From assembly GCA_903873565.1 (NCBI GenBank), contig CAIQOY010000339.1, positions 1 to 10,429 of the forward strand: a stretch of 10,429 bases of DNA, in the 5' to 3' direction. The notes beneath the pieces were generated by a model that was not told the origin of the DNA, searched no databases, and saw only the letters and a program-made list of their open reading frames with translations. The stretch is from an uncultured Actinomycetes bacterium (GTDB lineage Bacteria; Actinomycetota; Thermoleophilia; Gaiellales; F1-60-MAGs149). Within the stretch, counting starts at the first letter, position 1; each line of letters starts with the position of its first letter. Shown here one piece after another: positions 1-5,908 of this stretch. A program made the position numbers and the translations under genes.

Positions 1-532
1 CGGCCCGGCCGCCGTCGCCGCCGTCGCCGCCGACGCCGCCCGCGCCGCCGTTGCCGGCCCGTCCGCCGAACCAGCCCGCGTTGCCGCCGTTGCCGCCGTT
101 TGCGCCGTTGCCCCCGGAGCCGAGCAGGAGGCCGGCGTTGCCGCCGGCGCAGGGGTTCCCGCCCGCCTCGAGGCGCTGGCACTGCGTGGGCGTGTAGCTG
201 TAGCCGTTGCCGACGAGGAGACCCGCGTTCGGGTTGGCCGCCGTGCCGTTGCGGAAGAGCGCGTCCGTGCACTCCGGCGAGGCCTCCCGGATGCGCGCGA
301 TCTCGCCGTCGACCCACGCGCGCGTCACGTCCGCGTCCCGGACCGACCACATCACGCGCCGCGCCATCGCCCGCGCGTTGGCGATGCACGCCGCCTCGTC
401 GGCCCGGGTGACCGGGGCCGGCGTCTCCGCCTGCGCCCCCGCGACCGCGGGAGCGGCGAGGAGCGCCGCGCCGACCAGGGTGGTGGCGGCGAGCGAGCGG
501 TGGAAGAGCTTGGGGGTGCGATCGTCGGTCAC
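1..532 (-). CDS. Secreted protein with PGRS-like Gly/Asn-rich region (C-terminus off the left edge)
   Basis: The 177 visible residues begin at a GTG start (532-530) with GGAGG five bases upstream. Residues 1-35 look like a Sec signal peptide: basic start, hydrophobic core AATTLVGAALLAAPAVAGA, and cleavage likely after A33 or A35 (AGAQA). Residues 36-130 form a small domain with four cysteines (C49, C88, C118, C128) that could pair as disulfides outside the cell. From about 130 onward the protein becomes GNGGNGGNAG-type low complexity, resembling the PGRS region of mycobacterial PE_PGRS proteins, but no PE domain precedes it. A motif NAGLLxGxG occurs at 102-110 and 132-140, and NAGWFGGRAG at 151-160. 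Function unknown; a cell-surface or secreted structural role is inference. The gene is divergent from the DUF1330 gene. Confidence 0.75.
   Translation of the reverse strand, partial: MTDDRTPKLFHRSLAATTLVGAALLAAPAVAGAQAETPAPVTRADEAACIANARAMARRVMWSVRDADVTRAWVDGEIARIREASPECTDALFRNGTAANPNAGLLVGNGYSYTPTQCQRLEAGGNPCAGGNAGLLLGSGGNGANGGNGGNAGWFGGRAGNGGAGGVGGDGGDGGRA
8..117. repeat. Degenerate trinucleotide/9-mer coding repeat (TTGCCGCCG type)
   Basis: The plus strand reads as degenerate tandem units of GTCGCCGCC and TTGCCGCCG with occasional interruptions. On the minus strand these are codons for GGN, GGD and GGA triplets in frame with the secreted protein, so the repeat is the DNA face of the PGRS-like segment rather than a separate element. 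Such tracts are prone to length change by slippage. Confidence 0.7.
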
Positions 533-583
533 GGCGTCCTCCGGGATCCGCCCGGCCGCGGCCGGGGGTCGTGCGGCCCGCCG

Positions 584-592
584 GTTATACCA
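584..592 (-). promoter_or_regulatory. Extended -10 promoter for the secreted PGRS-like gene
   Basis: The minus strand reads TGGTATAAC, an extended -10 element (TGn followed by TATAAC, five of six matches to TATAAT). It stands out in a GC-rich background. No convincing -35 lies 16-18 bases upstream, which is common for extended -10 promoters. It would start transcription near 577 and give a leader of about 45 bases before the GTG at 532. A 16-bp perfect GC palindrome (551-566) would fall inside that leader, just upstream of the ribosome binding site. Confidence 0.45.
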
Positions 593-664
593 CCCGGGCG
601 CCGGCCGTGCGGGCGGGCCGTGGGCCGCGCCACGACGGGACGGTGGTCGCGTGCGGCGACCGAC

Positions 665-673
665 TGCTACGGT
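665..673 (+). promoter_or_regulatory. Possible extended -10 promoter for the DUF1330 gene
   Basis: TGCTACGGT has the TGn extension plus a TAnnnT hexamer. It would start transcription near 680, about 25 bases before the ATG at 705. No good -35 is visible. It lies back to back with the extended -10 of the secreted protein gene. Confidence 0.35.
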
Positions 674-704
674 CGCCCGTCCACGGCGGAAGGGCGTGAT
701 CGGC

Positions 705-998
705 ATGGCGAAGGGCTACTGGATCGTGACCGCGAACATCTCCGACCCCGACGGGTTCATGCCCTACCGGGAGACGGCGGGCCCGGTGATCGCCGAGCAC
801 GGCGGCCGCGCGATCGTCCGCGGCGACGTGGCCGAGGTCGTGGAGGGCGTCGCCCACGGCCGCTCGTTCATCGTCGAGTTCCCGAGCTACGAGGCCGCAC
901 GCGCGTGCTACGCATCGCCGGCCTACCAGGCCGCGATCGAGCTGCGCCGGGACGCCGCCCGCTTCGACCTCGTGATCGCCGAGGGCCTCGAGGAATGA
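705..998 (+). CDS. DUF1330 family protein
   Basis: A 97-residue protein, the usual size of the DUF1330 family, which has a dimeric alpha/beta-barrel (ferredoxin-like) fold. It shows the family pattern: a first strand (GYWIVTANISDPDGF, residues 4-18), AGPVIAEHGGRAIVRG around 25-40, the strand RSFIVEFPSYEAARACY, and YQAAIELRRDAA towards the end. No catalytic activity is established for the family, so none is assigned. ATG 705 is chosen because GGAAGGG (687-693) lies about 11 bases upstream and the first strand begins immediately after. An in-frame GTG at 696 sits too close to that ribosome binding site. It is monocistronic and convergent with the HpaB-like gene, separated by a hairpin. Any link to the catabolic genes is unproven. 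Confidence 0.8.
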   Translation: MAKGYWIVTANISDPDGFMPYRETAGPVIAEHGGRAIVRGDVAEVVEGVAHGRSFIVEFPSYEAARACYASPAYQAAIELRRDAARFDLVIAEGLEE

Positions 999-1020
999 TC
1001 GCCCTCCGGCTCTGAACGAT

Positions 1021-1052
1021 CACGACTGATAGGCATGTGCCGATCAGTCGTG
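1021..1052. terminator. Hairpin between convergent genes, overlapping the hydroxylase stop codon
   Basis: CACGACTGAT (1021-1030) is the exact reverse complement of ATCAGTCGTG (1043-1052). GGC (1032-1034) and GCC (1039-1041) extend the stem inward around an ATGT loop, past one A-G mismatch. It lies between two convergent genes, and its right arm includes the last codons and TGA stop (1046-1044) of the hydroxylase gene. No long T-run follows on either strand, so it may work as a bidirectional GC-type terminator or as an RNA 3'-end stabiliser. Confidence 0.6.
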
Positions 1053-2510
1053 CAGGAACTGCTCGACCAGGTCCACGGCCGCCGTCTTGTCGGCGGTGCG
1101 GTAGGCGAGCTGCGTCATCCGCCACGAGTCGGACAGGTAGAAGCGCTCGTAGAGCTCCGAGCGGCCGCCCAGGTCCGAGCCGATGTAGTCCCAGGCGAGC
1201 CGGAACAGCCGCACGCGCCGCTCGGCGTCCGCGTTGCCGGCCATGAAGTACTTCTCGATGTCGCCGCGGATCGGCGAGTTGAAGTCCGCCTCGGACGGGG
1301 TGGCCATGAAGGAGCCGCCGCCGATCAGCTGCAGGAGCTCGTGGGCGCGGGGCAGCCACTTCGGCATCTCGCCGCGCAGCGCCATCAGCGGCCGGTCGTG
1401 CGGGTACCAGACGCCGTGGTCGTCGAGGTACGAGTCGGCCTCGCAGGCCACGAGCGCGCAGCGCGTCAGCTCGGCCATGTTCCAGAGCTGGCCGAGCTTC
1501 TCCTGGATGTGGTCGAAGCGCACGACGCCGGTGGTCTCCGCCATCACGTGGCCGAGCCCGAACGCGAACAGGAGCTTCACGTAGGCCCGCGTGAAGGCCT
1601 GGTGCATGATGTGGCCGCGCCAGCCCGAGTCGGTGATGACCTCGGAGTAGCCCACCACGTCGCCGTCGAGGAAGACGCGGTCGTGGGGCACCACCACGTC
1701 GTCGAAGACGACGACGGCGTCCATCTCGTCGAAGCGCGCGCTGAGCGGGTAGTCGAAGGTGCTCGTGGGCTTGGCGAAGGAGTCGCGGCAGATGAAGCGC
1801 AGGCCCGGCGTCGACATCGGCAGCGCGAAGGCCAGCGCGTAGGCCTCGTCGCCGGGGCGCAGGTCCGAGCCCGGGTAGACCGAGATCTCGTCGGCGAACG
1901 GGGCCAGCGTGGCCAGCATGCGCGCGCCGCGCACGACGATGCCCTCCGCCGTCTCCCCCACCTTGTGCAGGGCGATCTCGCCGCCGAGCTGCTCCGTCTC
2001 CGGCTTCGAGCGGTCCGCGACCGGGTTCATGATCGCGTGCGTCGTGGAGAGGTCGCGGTCCCGCATCAGCCGCTGGTAGGCCACGAGGTTGGCGGCGCCG
2101 CGCTCGTTGCCGCGCCGCGCCCAGACCTCGCTCGCACCCGCGAAGCAGGCGAACGTGACGTTGAGGTAGTCGGGGACGCGGCCCATCATCCCGCCGGTCA
2201 CCGCGCTGATCACCTCCATCGAGGCGCGTCGGCGCTCGAGGTCCTCCCGGCTGCGGGGGATCAGGTGCGTGCGGTTGACCAGCCGGCCGTCGTCGGGGCT
2301 CGGGGCCAGGCAGACCTCGGCGTGGGCGTGCTGCGCGTCGTAGACGCGCGCGATCGCCTCCGCGCCGGTGCGCAGGAGCGGGTGGTCGAGCGGGTTGGCG
2401 ACGCACTCGCCGCCGATCCAGATCTCGCGGTCGCCGTCGGCGGCGAGCCCGGCGAGGAACTCGGCGCCCGTGCGCGCCAGGATCGCGGAGCCCTGCTCGG
2501 TGGTGGCCAT
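1044..2510 (-). CDS. HpaB-type FADH2-dependent aromatic (4-hydroxyphenylacetate 3-monooxygenase-like) hydroxylase
   Basis: At 488 residues it has the length of the large oxygenase component of two-component flavin monooxygenases, which use FADH2 from a separate reductase to ortho-hydroxylate phenols. Visible family features: GRVPDYLN (110-117); THAIMNP (157-163); the central barrel VRGARMLAT (193-201); FDYPLSARFDEMDAVVVFDD (252-271); GGGSFMATP (397-405); and YFMAGNADAERR (421-432). R111, Y115 and H158 align with R113, Y117 and H155 of E. coli HpaB as I recall it, the residues that hold the phenolic hydroxyl, so a phenol or hydroxypyridine substrate is likely. The ATG at 2510 has GGAGGG seven bases upstream (2518-2523). 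An upstream in-frame ATG at 2567 lies inside the promoter and is discarded. No flavin reductase is visible in the window. The gene is divergent from the nitrilase gene, with a palindromic operator-like site on its -10 box. Confidence 0.85.
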   Translation of the reverse strand: MATTEQGSAILARTGAEFLAGLAADGDREIWIGGECVANPLDHPLLRTGAEAIARVYDAQHAHAEVCLAPSPDDGRLVNRTHLIPRSREDLERRRASMEVISAVTGGMMGRVPDYLNVTFACFAGASEVWARRGNERGAANLVAYQRLMRDRDLSTTHAIMNPVADRSKPETEQLGGEIALHKVGETAEGIVVRGARMLATLAPFADEISVYPGSDLRPGDEAYALAFALPMSTPGLRFICRDSFAKPTSTFDYPLSARFDEMDAVVVFDDVVVPHDRVFLDGDVVGYSEVITDSGWRGHIMHQAFTRAYVKLLFAFGLGHVMAETTGVVRFDHIQEKLGQLWNMAELTRCALVACEADSYLDDHGVWYPHDRPLMALRGEMPKWLPRAHELLQLIGGGSFMATPSEADFNSPIRGDIEKYFMAGNADAERRVRLFRLAWDYIGSDLGGRSELYERFYLSDSWRMTQLAYRTADKTAAVDLVEQFLHD

Positions 2511-2529
2511 CGCGCTGCCCTCCGGTCGG

Positions 2530-2548
2530 ATTGGATCCAGTATCCACT
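2530..2548. promoter_or_regulatory. Operator-like palindrome, copy 1
   Basis: ATTGGATCCAGTATCCACT contains a 15-bp core TGGATCC-A-GTATCCA (2532-2546), an inverted repeat with seven-base arms, one mismatched pair and a single central base. The same 19 bases recur at 8778-8796 with one change. This copy lies between divergent genes and covers the -10 box of the hydroxylase promoter, the position expected for a repressor. Such a short symmetric site would suit a dimeric HTH regulator; the family cannot be named from the site alone. Confidence 0.75.
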
Positions 2549-2567
2549 CGACCGCGCACGGCGTCAA
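2539..2567 (-). promoter_or_regulatory. Sigma70-type promoter for the HpaB-like gene
   Basis: On the minus strand TTGACG (2567-2562, five of six matches to TTGACA) is followed by exactly 17 bases and then GATACT (2544-2539, four of six matches to TATAAT). Transcription would start near 2532, giving a leader of about 20 bases that carries the GGAGGG ribosome binding site. The -10 hexamer is made of operator bases, so a bound regulator would block polymerase. Confidence 0.65.
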
Positions 2568-2614
2568 GTGCGCGGCGCCCCGGCGCGGCTAGAGTGCCCG
2601 CGGGAGGAGACAGC

Positions 2615-3808
2615 ATGGCCACGAAGCGGAAGGGCGGCGCGCCCGTCGCGCCCTACATGGCGGTCGGCCTGTCGACCGTGGTGCGCGGGATCGCGCGCCG
2701 GTCGGAGATCGAGCGCAACCTCGACGTGATCGAGGACGCGATCCACGCCGCGGTCTCGATCGTGGGCATCAACATGCCCGTGCGGCTGATCGCGCTCGCC
2801 GAGGGCGCCCTGACCGGGTTCACCGACGAGATCTTCGACATCCCCCACGTCACCGCCGCGCGCGAGCTCTTCATCGACCTGCCCGGCCCCGAGACCGAGC
2901 GGCTCGGCGCGCTGGCCCGCCACTACGACACCTACATCGTCGTGCAGTGCAAGGCGCGCCTGCCCGAGGTGATGGACGACCGCTTCTTCAACATGCTGTT
3001 CGTGCTCGGCCCCGACGGCGAGATCGTGCACCGAGCCGCCAAGAACCACCTCTGGTGCCGCGAGCGCTCGACCACGCCGCACGACGTCCTCGACCGCTGG
3101 ATCGAGGTCTTCGGCGACGGGCTCGACGCCTTCTACCCCGTCCTGCGCACCCCCGACATCGGCAACCTCGGCACCATCTGCTGCTCGGACGGCGAGTACC
3201 CCGAGGCCGTCCGCGCGCTGGCCTTCAACGGCGCCGAGGTGGTCTACCGCCCGAGCGAGGCCGTGCCGATGACGCAGGCGGGACCCGACGCCGGCGGCAC
3301 CTGGCTGCTCCAGAACCGCGCCCACGCGCACTTCAACTCGCTGTACATGGTCTGCCCCAACGTCGGCCCCGTCTACGTGCACCCGAAGATGGACGAGCCC
3401 TACGACATCGCGGGCGGCGGCGGCCACGTGGTCGACTACCAGGGCCAGGTGCTGGGGCTGTCGCGCTCCGGCGCCAACAGCTTCTGCGCCGGCATCATCG
3501 ACATCGAGGCGCTGCGCCAGTTCCGGGCGATGAACCTCAACTCGAACTGGATGAAGGACCTGCGCACCGAGCTCTTCCACGGCATGTACGACGAGCCGAT
3601 CCACCCCGCCAACCTCTGGCTGGAGCGGGAGCCGGCCTCGCACGCCGAGGTCGACGAGGTCTACCGCGCCAACATCCAGCGGCTGGTCGAGCGCGGCGCC
3701 TGGACCCCGCCCGCCACGGCGCACCCCGGCGCCCGCTACATCCCCGCCATCGACCTCGACCCCGCCGCAGCCTGGGAGGCCGCCCGGGCCGAGCTGTGGG
3801 GCGACTAG
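2615..3808 (+). CDS. Nitrilase-superfamily carbon-nitrogen hydrolase (amidase/formamidase-like)
   Basis: A 397-residue enzyme with the nitrilase catalytic set: E63 in LAEGALTGF, K143 in HRAAKNHLW, and C189 as the first cysteine of GTICCSDGEYPE (186-197), where the family usually has ICYDxxFPE. It is predicted to hydrolyse an amide or nitrile through a cysteine thioester, in the cytoplasm (no signal peptide). Core family members are often 270-350 residues; here a tail of about 85 residues after 310 (LNSNWMKDL onward) extends the chain, a feature of formamidase/aliphatic amidase-like branches that can form larger oligomers. ATG 2615 has GGGAGGAG ending five bases before it. A TAGAGT at 2590-2595 is a weak -10 candidate. 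The gene is divergent from the hydroxylase across the shared operator and 10 bp upstream of the RAM-domain gene. In this context it could deamidate a ring-opened product such as maleamate; that is inference. Confidence 0.8.
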   Translation: MATKRKGGAPVAPYMAVGLSTVVRGIARRSEIERNLDVIEDAIHAAVSIVGINMPVRLIALAEGALTGFTDEIFDIPHVTAARELFIDLPGPETERLGALARHYDTYIVVQCKARLPEVMDDRFFNMLFVLGPDGEIVHRAAKNHLWCRERSTTPHDVLDRWIEVFGDGLDAFYPVLRTPDIGNLGTICCSDGEYPEAVRALAFNGAEVVYRPSEAVPMTQAGPDAGGTWLLQNRAHAHFNSLYMVCPNVGPVYVHPKMDEPYDIAGGGGHVVDYQGQVLGLSRSGANSFCAGIIDIEALRQFRAMNLNSNWMKDLRTELFHGMYDEPIHPANLWLEREPASHAEVDEVYRANIQRLVERGAWTPPATAHPGARYIPAIDLDPAAAWEAARAELWGD

Positions 3809-3811
3809 ACT
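3806..3811 (+). promoter_or_regulatory. Possible -10 box for a leaderless RAM-domain transcript
   Basis: TAGACT, which includes the nitrilase stop codon, ends seven bases before the GTG start at 3819. This TAnnnT-N7-start arrangement is typical of leaderless transcripts in actinobacteria. The following gene has no Shine-Dalgarno sequence, which fits either a leaderless message or translational coupling. Confidence 0.3.
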
Positions 3812-3818
3812 CGCGGCC

Positions 3819-4097
3819 GTGGTCACCGCCTTCGCCCTGATCCAGGTCGAGCCCGGCCAGGTCGCCGAGGTGGCGGAGCGCCTCGCCGCGATCGACGGCG
3901 TCGCCGAGGCCTACAGCGTCGCCGGTCGCTTCGACCTCGTCGCGGTGCTGCGCGTCCCCGACAACGAGGCGATGGCCCGCCTCGTCACCTCCAGCGTCCT
4001 CGGGCTGCCGGGGATCGTGCGCACCGAGACCCTGCCCGCGTTCCGGGCCTACTCGCGCCACGACCTCGACGCGATGTTCGACCTCGGCGGCGGCTAG
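3819..4097 (+). CDS. Stand-alone Lrp/AsnC ligand-binding (RAM) domain protein
   Basis: The 92 residues match the C-terminal effector domain of Lrp/AsnC regulators without the helix-turn-helix half: FALIQVEPGQVAEVAERLAAIDGVAEAYSVAGRFDLVAVLRV (residues 5-46) followed by IVRTETLPAFRAYSRHDLDAMF (66-87). The pattern AYSVAGRFDLVAVLRV is the family's signature strand-turn-strand. Such proteins form alpha/beta dimers or octamers that bind amino acids or similar small molecules; some partner with full-length Lrp proteins. It starts at GTG 3819, 10 bp after the nitrilase stop, with no visible ribosome binding site. It could sense a pathway metabolite, but without a DNA-binding domain it cannot be the repressor of the palindromic sites on its own. 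Its stop shares a CTAG with the stop of the opposing NicX-like gene. Confidence 0.8.
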   Translation: MVTAFALIQVEPGQVAEVAERLAAIDGVAEAYSVAGRFDLVAVLRVPDNEAMARLVTSSVLGLPGIVRTETLPAFRAYSRHDLDAMFDLGGG

Positions 4098-5119
4098 CCG
4101 ACGAGGCGCCCGTGCTCGACGACCACGTCGCCGTCGAGGGCCACCGTGCAGCCGCGCAGCGGGAAGTCGAAGTGCCCGCGCGTGTGGCGCCCGGCGTTCT
4201 CGTTGGCCCCGGTCGAGAAGAGCACGTTGCCTGCGAAGGCGCGCAGCTCGATGCCGTTCGTCTCGCGCTTGTCGACCATCGCCAGGGCGTCCCAGCGGGC
4301 CGCGTCGTTGAGGCCCCAGCCGATGTGGCTGACCGCGTAGGCCTCGGCCTCGTCGAAGGCGGCGAGGTAGGAGCGCAGGAGCTCCGCGTCGAGCCCGTCG
4401 CCCCCGATCGCCGTCACCCGGTCGTCCTCGATCGCGAGCCGCACCGGGCTGCGCACGTACTCCTTGAAGGTGAGGTTGGCGTCGCCCGGCGCCAGCACCA
4501 GCGTGCCCTCGACGGTGCCCGCGGCCGGGAACGCGACGACGAGGCCGCCGGGCCAGTGCGCGACCGTGCCCGGCCCGTCGGTGGCGCCCCACGAGCCCGC
4601 CGTGAAGGCCCCGGCGAGGCGCACGCGCAGGTCGGTGCCGGCCTCCGAGGTCACGTGCAGCACCTCGGCGGCCCGCAGCCGGGCCAGCGCGGCCTCGACC
4701 CGGGCGCGCAGCGCGCCGTCGTCGGGCGCCCAGCGCTCGAACGCCTCGGGGTGCTCGTTGGGGATCATCAGGACGCGGGTCCCGGCAGCCAGGACGCCCG
4801 GCAGCTCGGGCGCGTGCAGGAGCCCCTCGACCGTGCAGTCGACGACGAGGTCGCAGGCCTTCAGCGCCGCGACCGCGGCCGGGTTGCCCTGCAGGGCGAC
4901 GCTCGACCCCGTCGAGCGGATCGCCACCGGCCCGGGGTTCGGGGGCGTCGGCACGCGCACGTCGACGACGCGCCCGCCGAGGTCCTCGGCGGCGAGGCGC
5001 GACGTCTCCACGAGCGCGGGCCGGCTGGCCGACTCCGACAGGACGCAGACGACCTCGCCGGGGACGAGGCCGCTGGCCGCGAGGGCCCGGCGGAAGACGT
5101 CGAGGGTGCGGTGCTCCAT
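4094..5119 (-). CDS. NicX-like ring-cleavage dioxygenase (2,5-dihydroxypyridine 5,6-dioxygenase / M29-like family)
   Basis: At 341 residues it is about the size of NicX (about 350), the non-heme iron enzyme that opens 2,5-dihydroxypyridine to N-formylmaleamate. The C-terminal half is strongly NicX-like: HWPGG (188-192), EGTLVL (204-209), SHIGWGL (264-270), GNVLFSTGAN (297-306) and HFDFPLRGC (316-324). H265, H316 and D318 match the iron ligands H265, H318 and D320 of Pseudomonas putida NicX, and H102 sits where NicX has H105. In my alignment from memory the NicX residue E177 corresponds to S176, so the substrate may differ. The same fold includes M29 aminopeptidases; the ligand pattern favours the dioxygenase branch. 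It is the last gene of the minus-strand operon: its ATG overlaps the stop of the alpha/beta hydrolase (TGATG), so the two are probably translationally coupled and their products act in sequence. Confidence 0.72.
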   Translation of the reverse strand: MEHRTLDVFRRALAASGLVPGEVVCVLSESASRPALVETSRLAAEDLGGRVVDVRVPTPPNPGPVAIRSTGSSVALQGNPAAVAALKACDLVVDCTVEGLLHAPELPGVLAAGTRVLMIPNEHPEAFERWAPDDGALRARVEAALARLRAAEVLHVTSEAGTDLRVRLAGAFTAGSWGATDGPGTVAHWPGGLVVAFPAAGTVEGTLVLAPGDANLTFKEYVRSPVRLAIEDDRVTAIGGDGLDAELLRSYLAAFDEAEAYAVSHIGWGLNDAARWDALAMVDKRETNGIELRAFAGNVLFSTGANENAGRHTRGHFDFPLRGCTVALDGDVVVEHGRLVG

Positions 5120-5907
5120 CAGCGCTGCTCCACGGTGCGCACATGGTCGCGCAGGAGCGCGCCGAGCGCCGCCGGTGCCTCGACCGGGGTGAAGTGGCCG
5201 ACGCCCTCGAGCACCTCGAGCCGCGCGCCCGGGATGCCCGCGGCGAGGGCCTCCGCGTAGGCGGGCGGCGTCTCCTCGTCGAGCGACCCCACGACGACCA
5301 GGGTGGGCACGGCGATCGCCCCGAGCCGGTCGCGGGCGTCGTGGGCGGGCAGGGCGGCGATCGCGTCGCGCAGCCCGGCCACCGGCACGCGCAGCATCGA
5401 GGCCACCGCCACGTCCACCGCCGCGTCGTCCACGTCGGGCGCCATCAGCGCGCGCAGCACGGGCTCGGCGAACTCCTCCACCCGGGCCCCCGCGTCGAGC
5501 GGCCCCAGCCGCTGCGCCCGCCAGGCGTCGGGGTCGGTGCCGTCGAGCCCGAAGGCGGGGCTCGTGCTGACCAGGGCCAGCGAGCGCACCGCCGCCGGGT
5601 GGCGCAGCGCGAGCTCGAGGGCGATCATCCCGCCCATCGACATCCCGACCACGTGAGCCGGGCCGCCGAGGCGCCCGATCAGGTCCGCGGCGGCGTCCGC
5701 CGCCGCGACCAGCGAGAAGCCGGGCAGGGGCTCCGAGGCGCCGTAGCCGGGCATGTCCCAGGCCACCGCGCGGCCGACCTCGGCCAGCGCCTCGAGCTGG
5801 GCGTCCCAGCCCGTGCGCGTCATCCCGAGGCCGTGCAGGAGCAGGACCAGCGGCCCCTCCCCCGCCTCGCGCCAGGCGATCGGGGCCGCGTCGACGTCGC
5901 GGGGCAC
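5119..5907 (-). CDS. Alpha/beta hydrolase, NicD-like by context (candidate N-formyl amide or enol-lactone hydrolase)
   Basis: A 262-residue alpha/beta hydrolase with oxyanion-hole motif HGLG (25-28), nucleophile elbow GMSMGG (88-93, S90), acid D210 in VVVGSLDEE, and H238 in GVGHFTP. The overall pattern resembles 3-oxoadipate enol-lactonases and N-formylmaleamate deformylase (NicD). The gene lies directly before, and overlaps by one base, the NicX-like gene, the same functional pairing as NicX and NicD, which suggests it hydrolyses the ring-opened product. GTG 5907 is preferred: it starts one base after the upstream stop codon, with GAGGGG four bases before it. An in-frame ATG at 5937 would overlap the upstream gene by 29 bases and lacks a ribosome binding site. 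Deformylase activity is inference from context. Confidence 0.75.
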   Translation of the reverse strand: MPRDVDAAPIAWREAGEGPLVLLLHGLGMTRTGWDAQLEALAEVGRAVAWDMPGYGASEPLPGFSLVAAADAAADLIGRLGGPAHVVGMSMGGMIALELALRHPAAVRSLALVSTSPAFGLDGTDPDAWRAQRLGPLDAGARVEEFAEPVLRALMAPDVDDAAVDVAVASMLRVPVAGLRDAIAALPAHDARDRLGAIAVPTLVVVGSLDEETPPAYAEALAAGIPGARLEVLEGVGHFTPVEAPAALGALLRDHVRTVEQR

Positions 5908-5908
5908 G

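Noticed and set aside
1..120. CRISPR array or minisatellite
   Set aside because: The repeat units are short, have no spacers and keep the reading frame of a Gly-rich secreted protein.
551..566. Perfect 16-bp palindrome CCCGGCCGCGGCCGGG as an operator
   Set aside because: It is pure G/C in a very GC-rich region, where such palindromes arise easily, and has no second copy in the window that I noticed.
2511..2567. Upstream ATG at 2567 for the hydroxylase
   Set aside because: It falls on the -35 box, upstream of the predicted transcription start, and adds 19 residues unlike the family's N-terminus.
868..2622. A 584-codon open frame on the minus strand
   Set aside because: Arg/Ala/Pro-rich out-of-frame shadow of the HpaB-like gene with no family resemblance.
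1035..2729. A 564-codon open frame on the plus strand
   Set aside because: Low-complexity Val/Arg/His-rich product lying opposite the well-supported HpaB-like gene; an artefact of G/C third positions.
2564..3826. A 420-codon open frame opposite the nitrilase gene
   Set aside because: Val/Asp/Gly-rich mirror of nitrilase codons; the plus-strand frame has catalytic motifs and a ribosome binding site.
3537..5144. A 535-codon minus-strand frame across the convergent gene junction
   Set aside because: Arg-rich, runs through the ends of two real genes, and overlaps the NicX-like gene in another frame.
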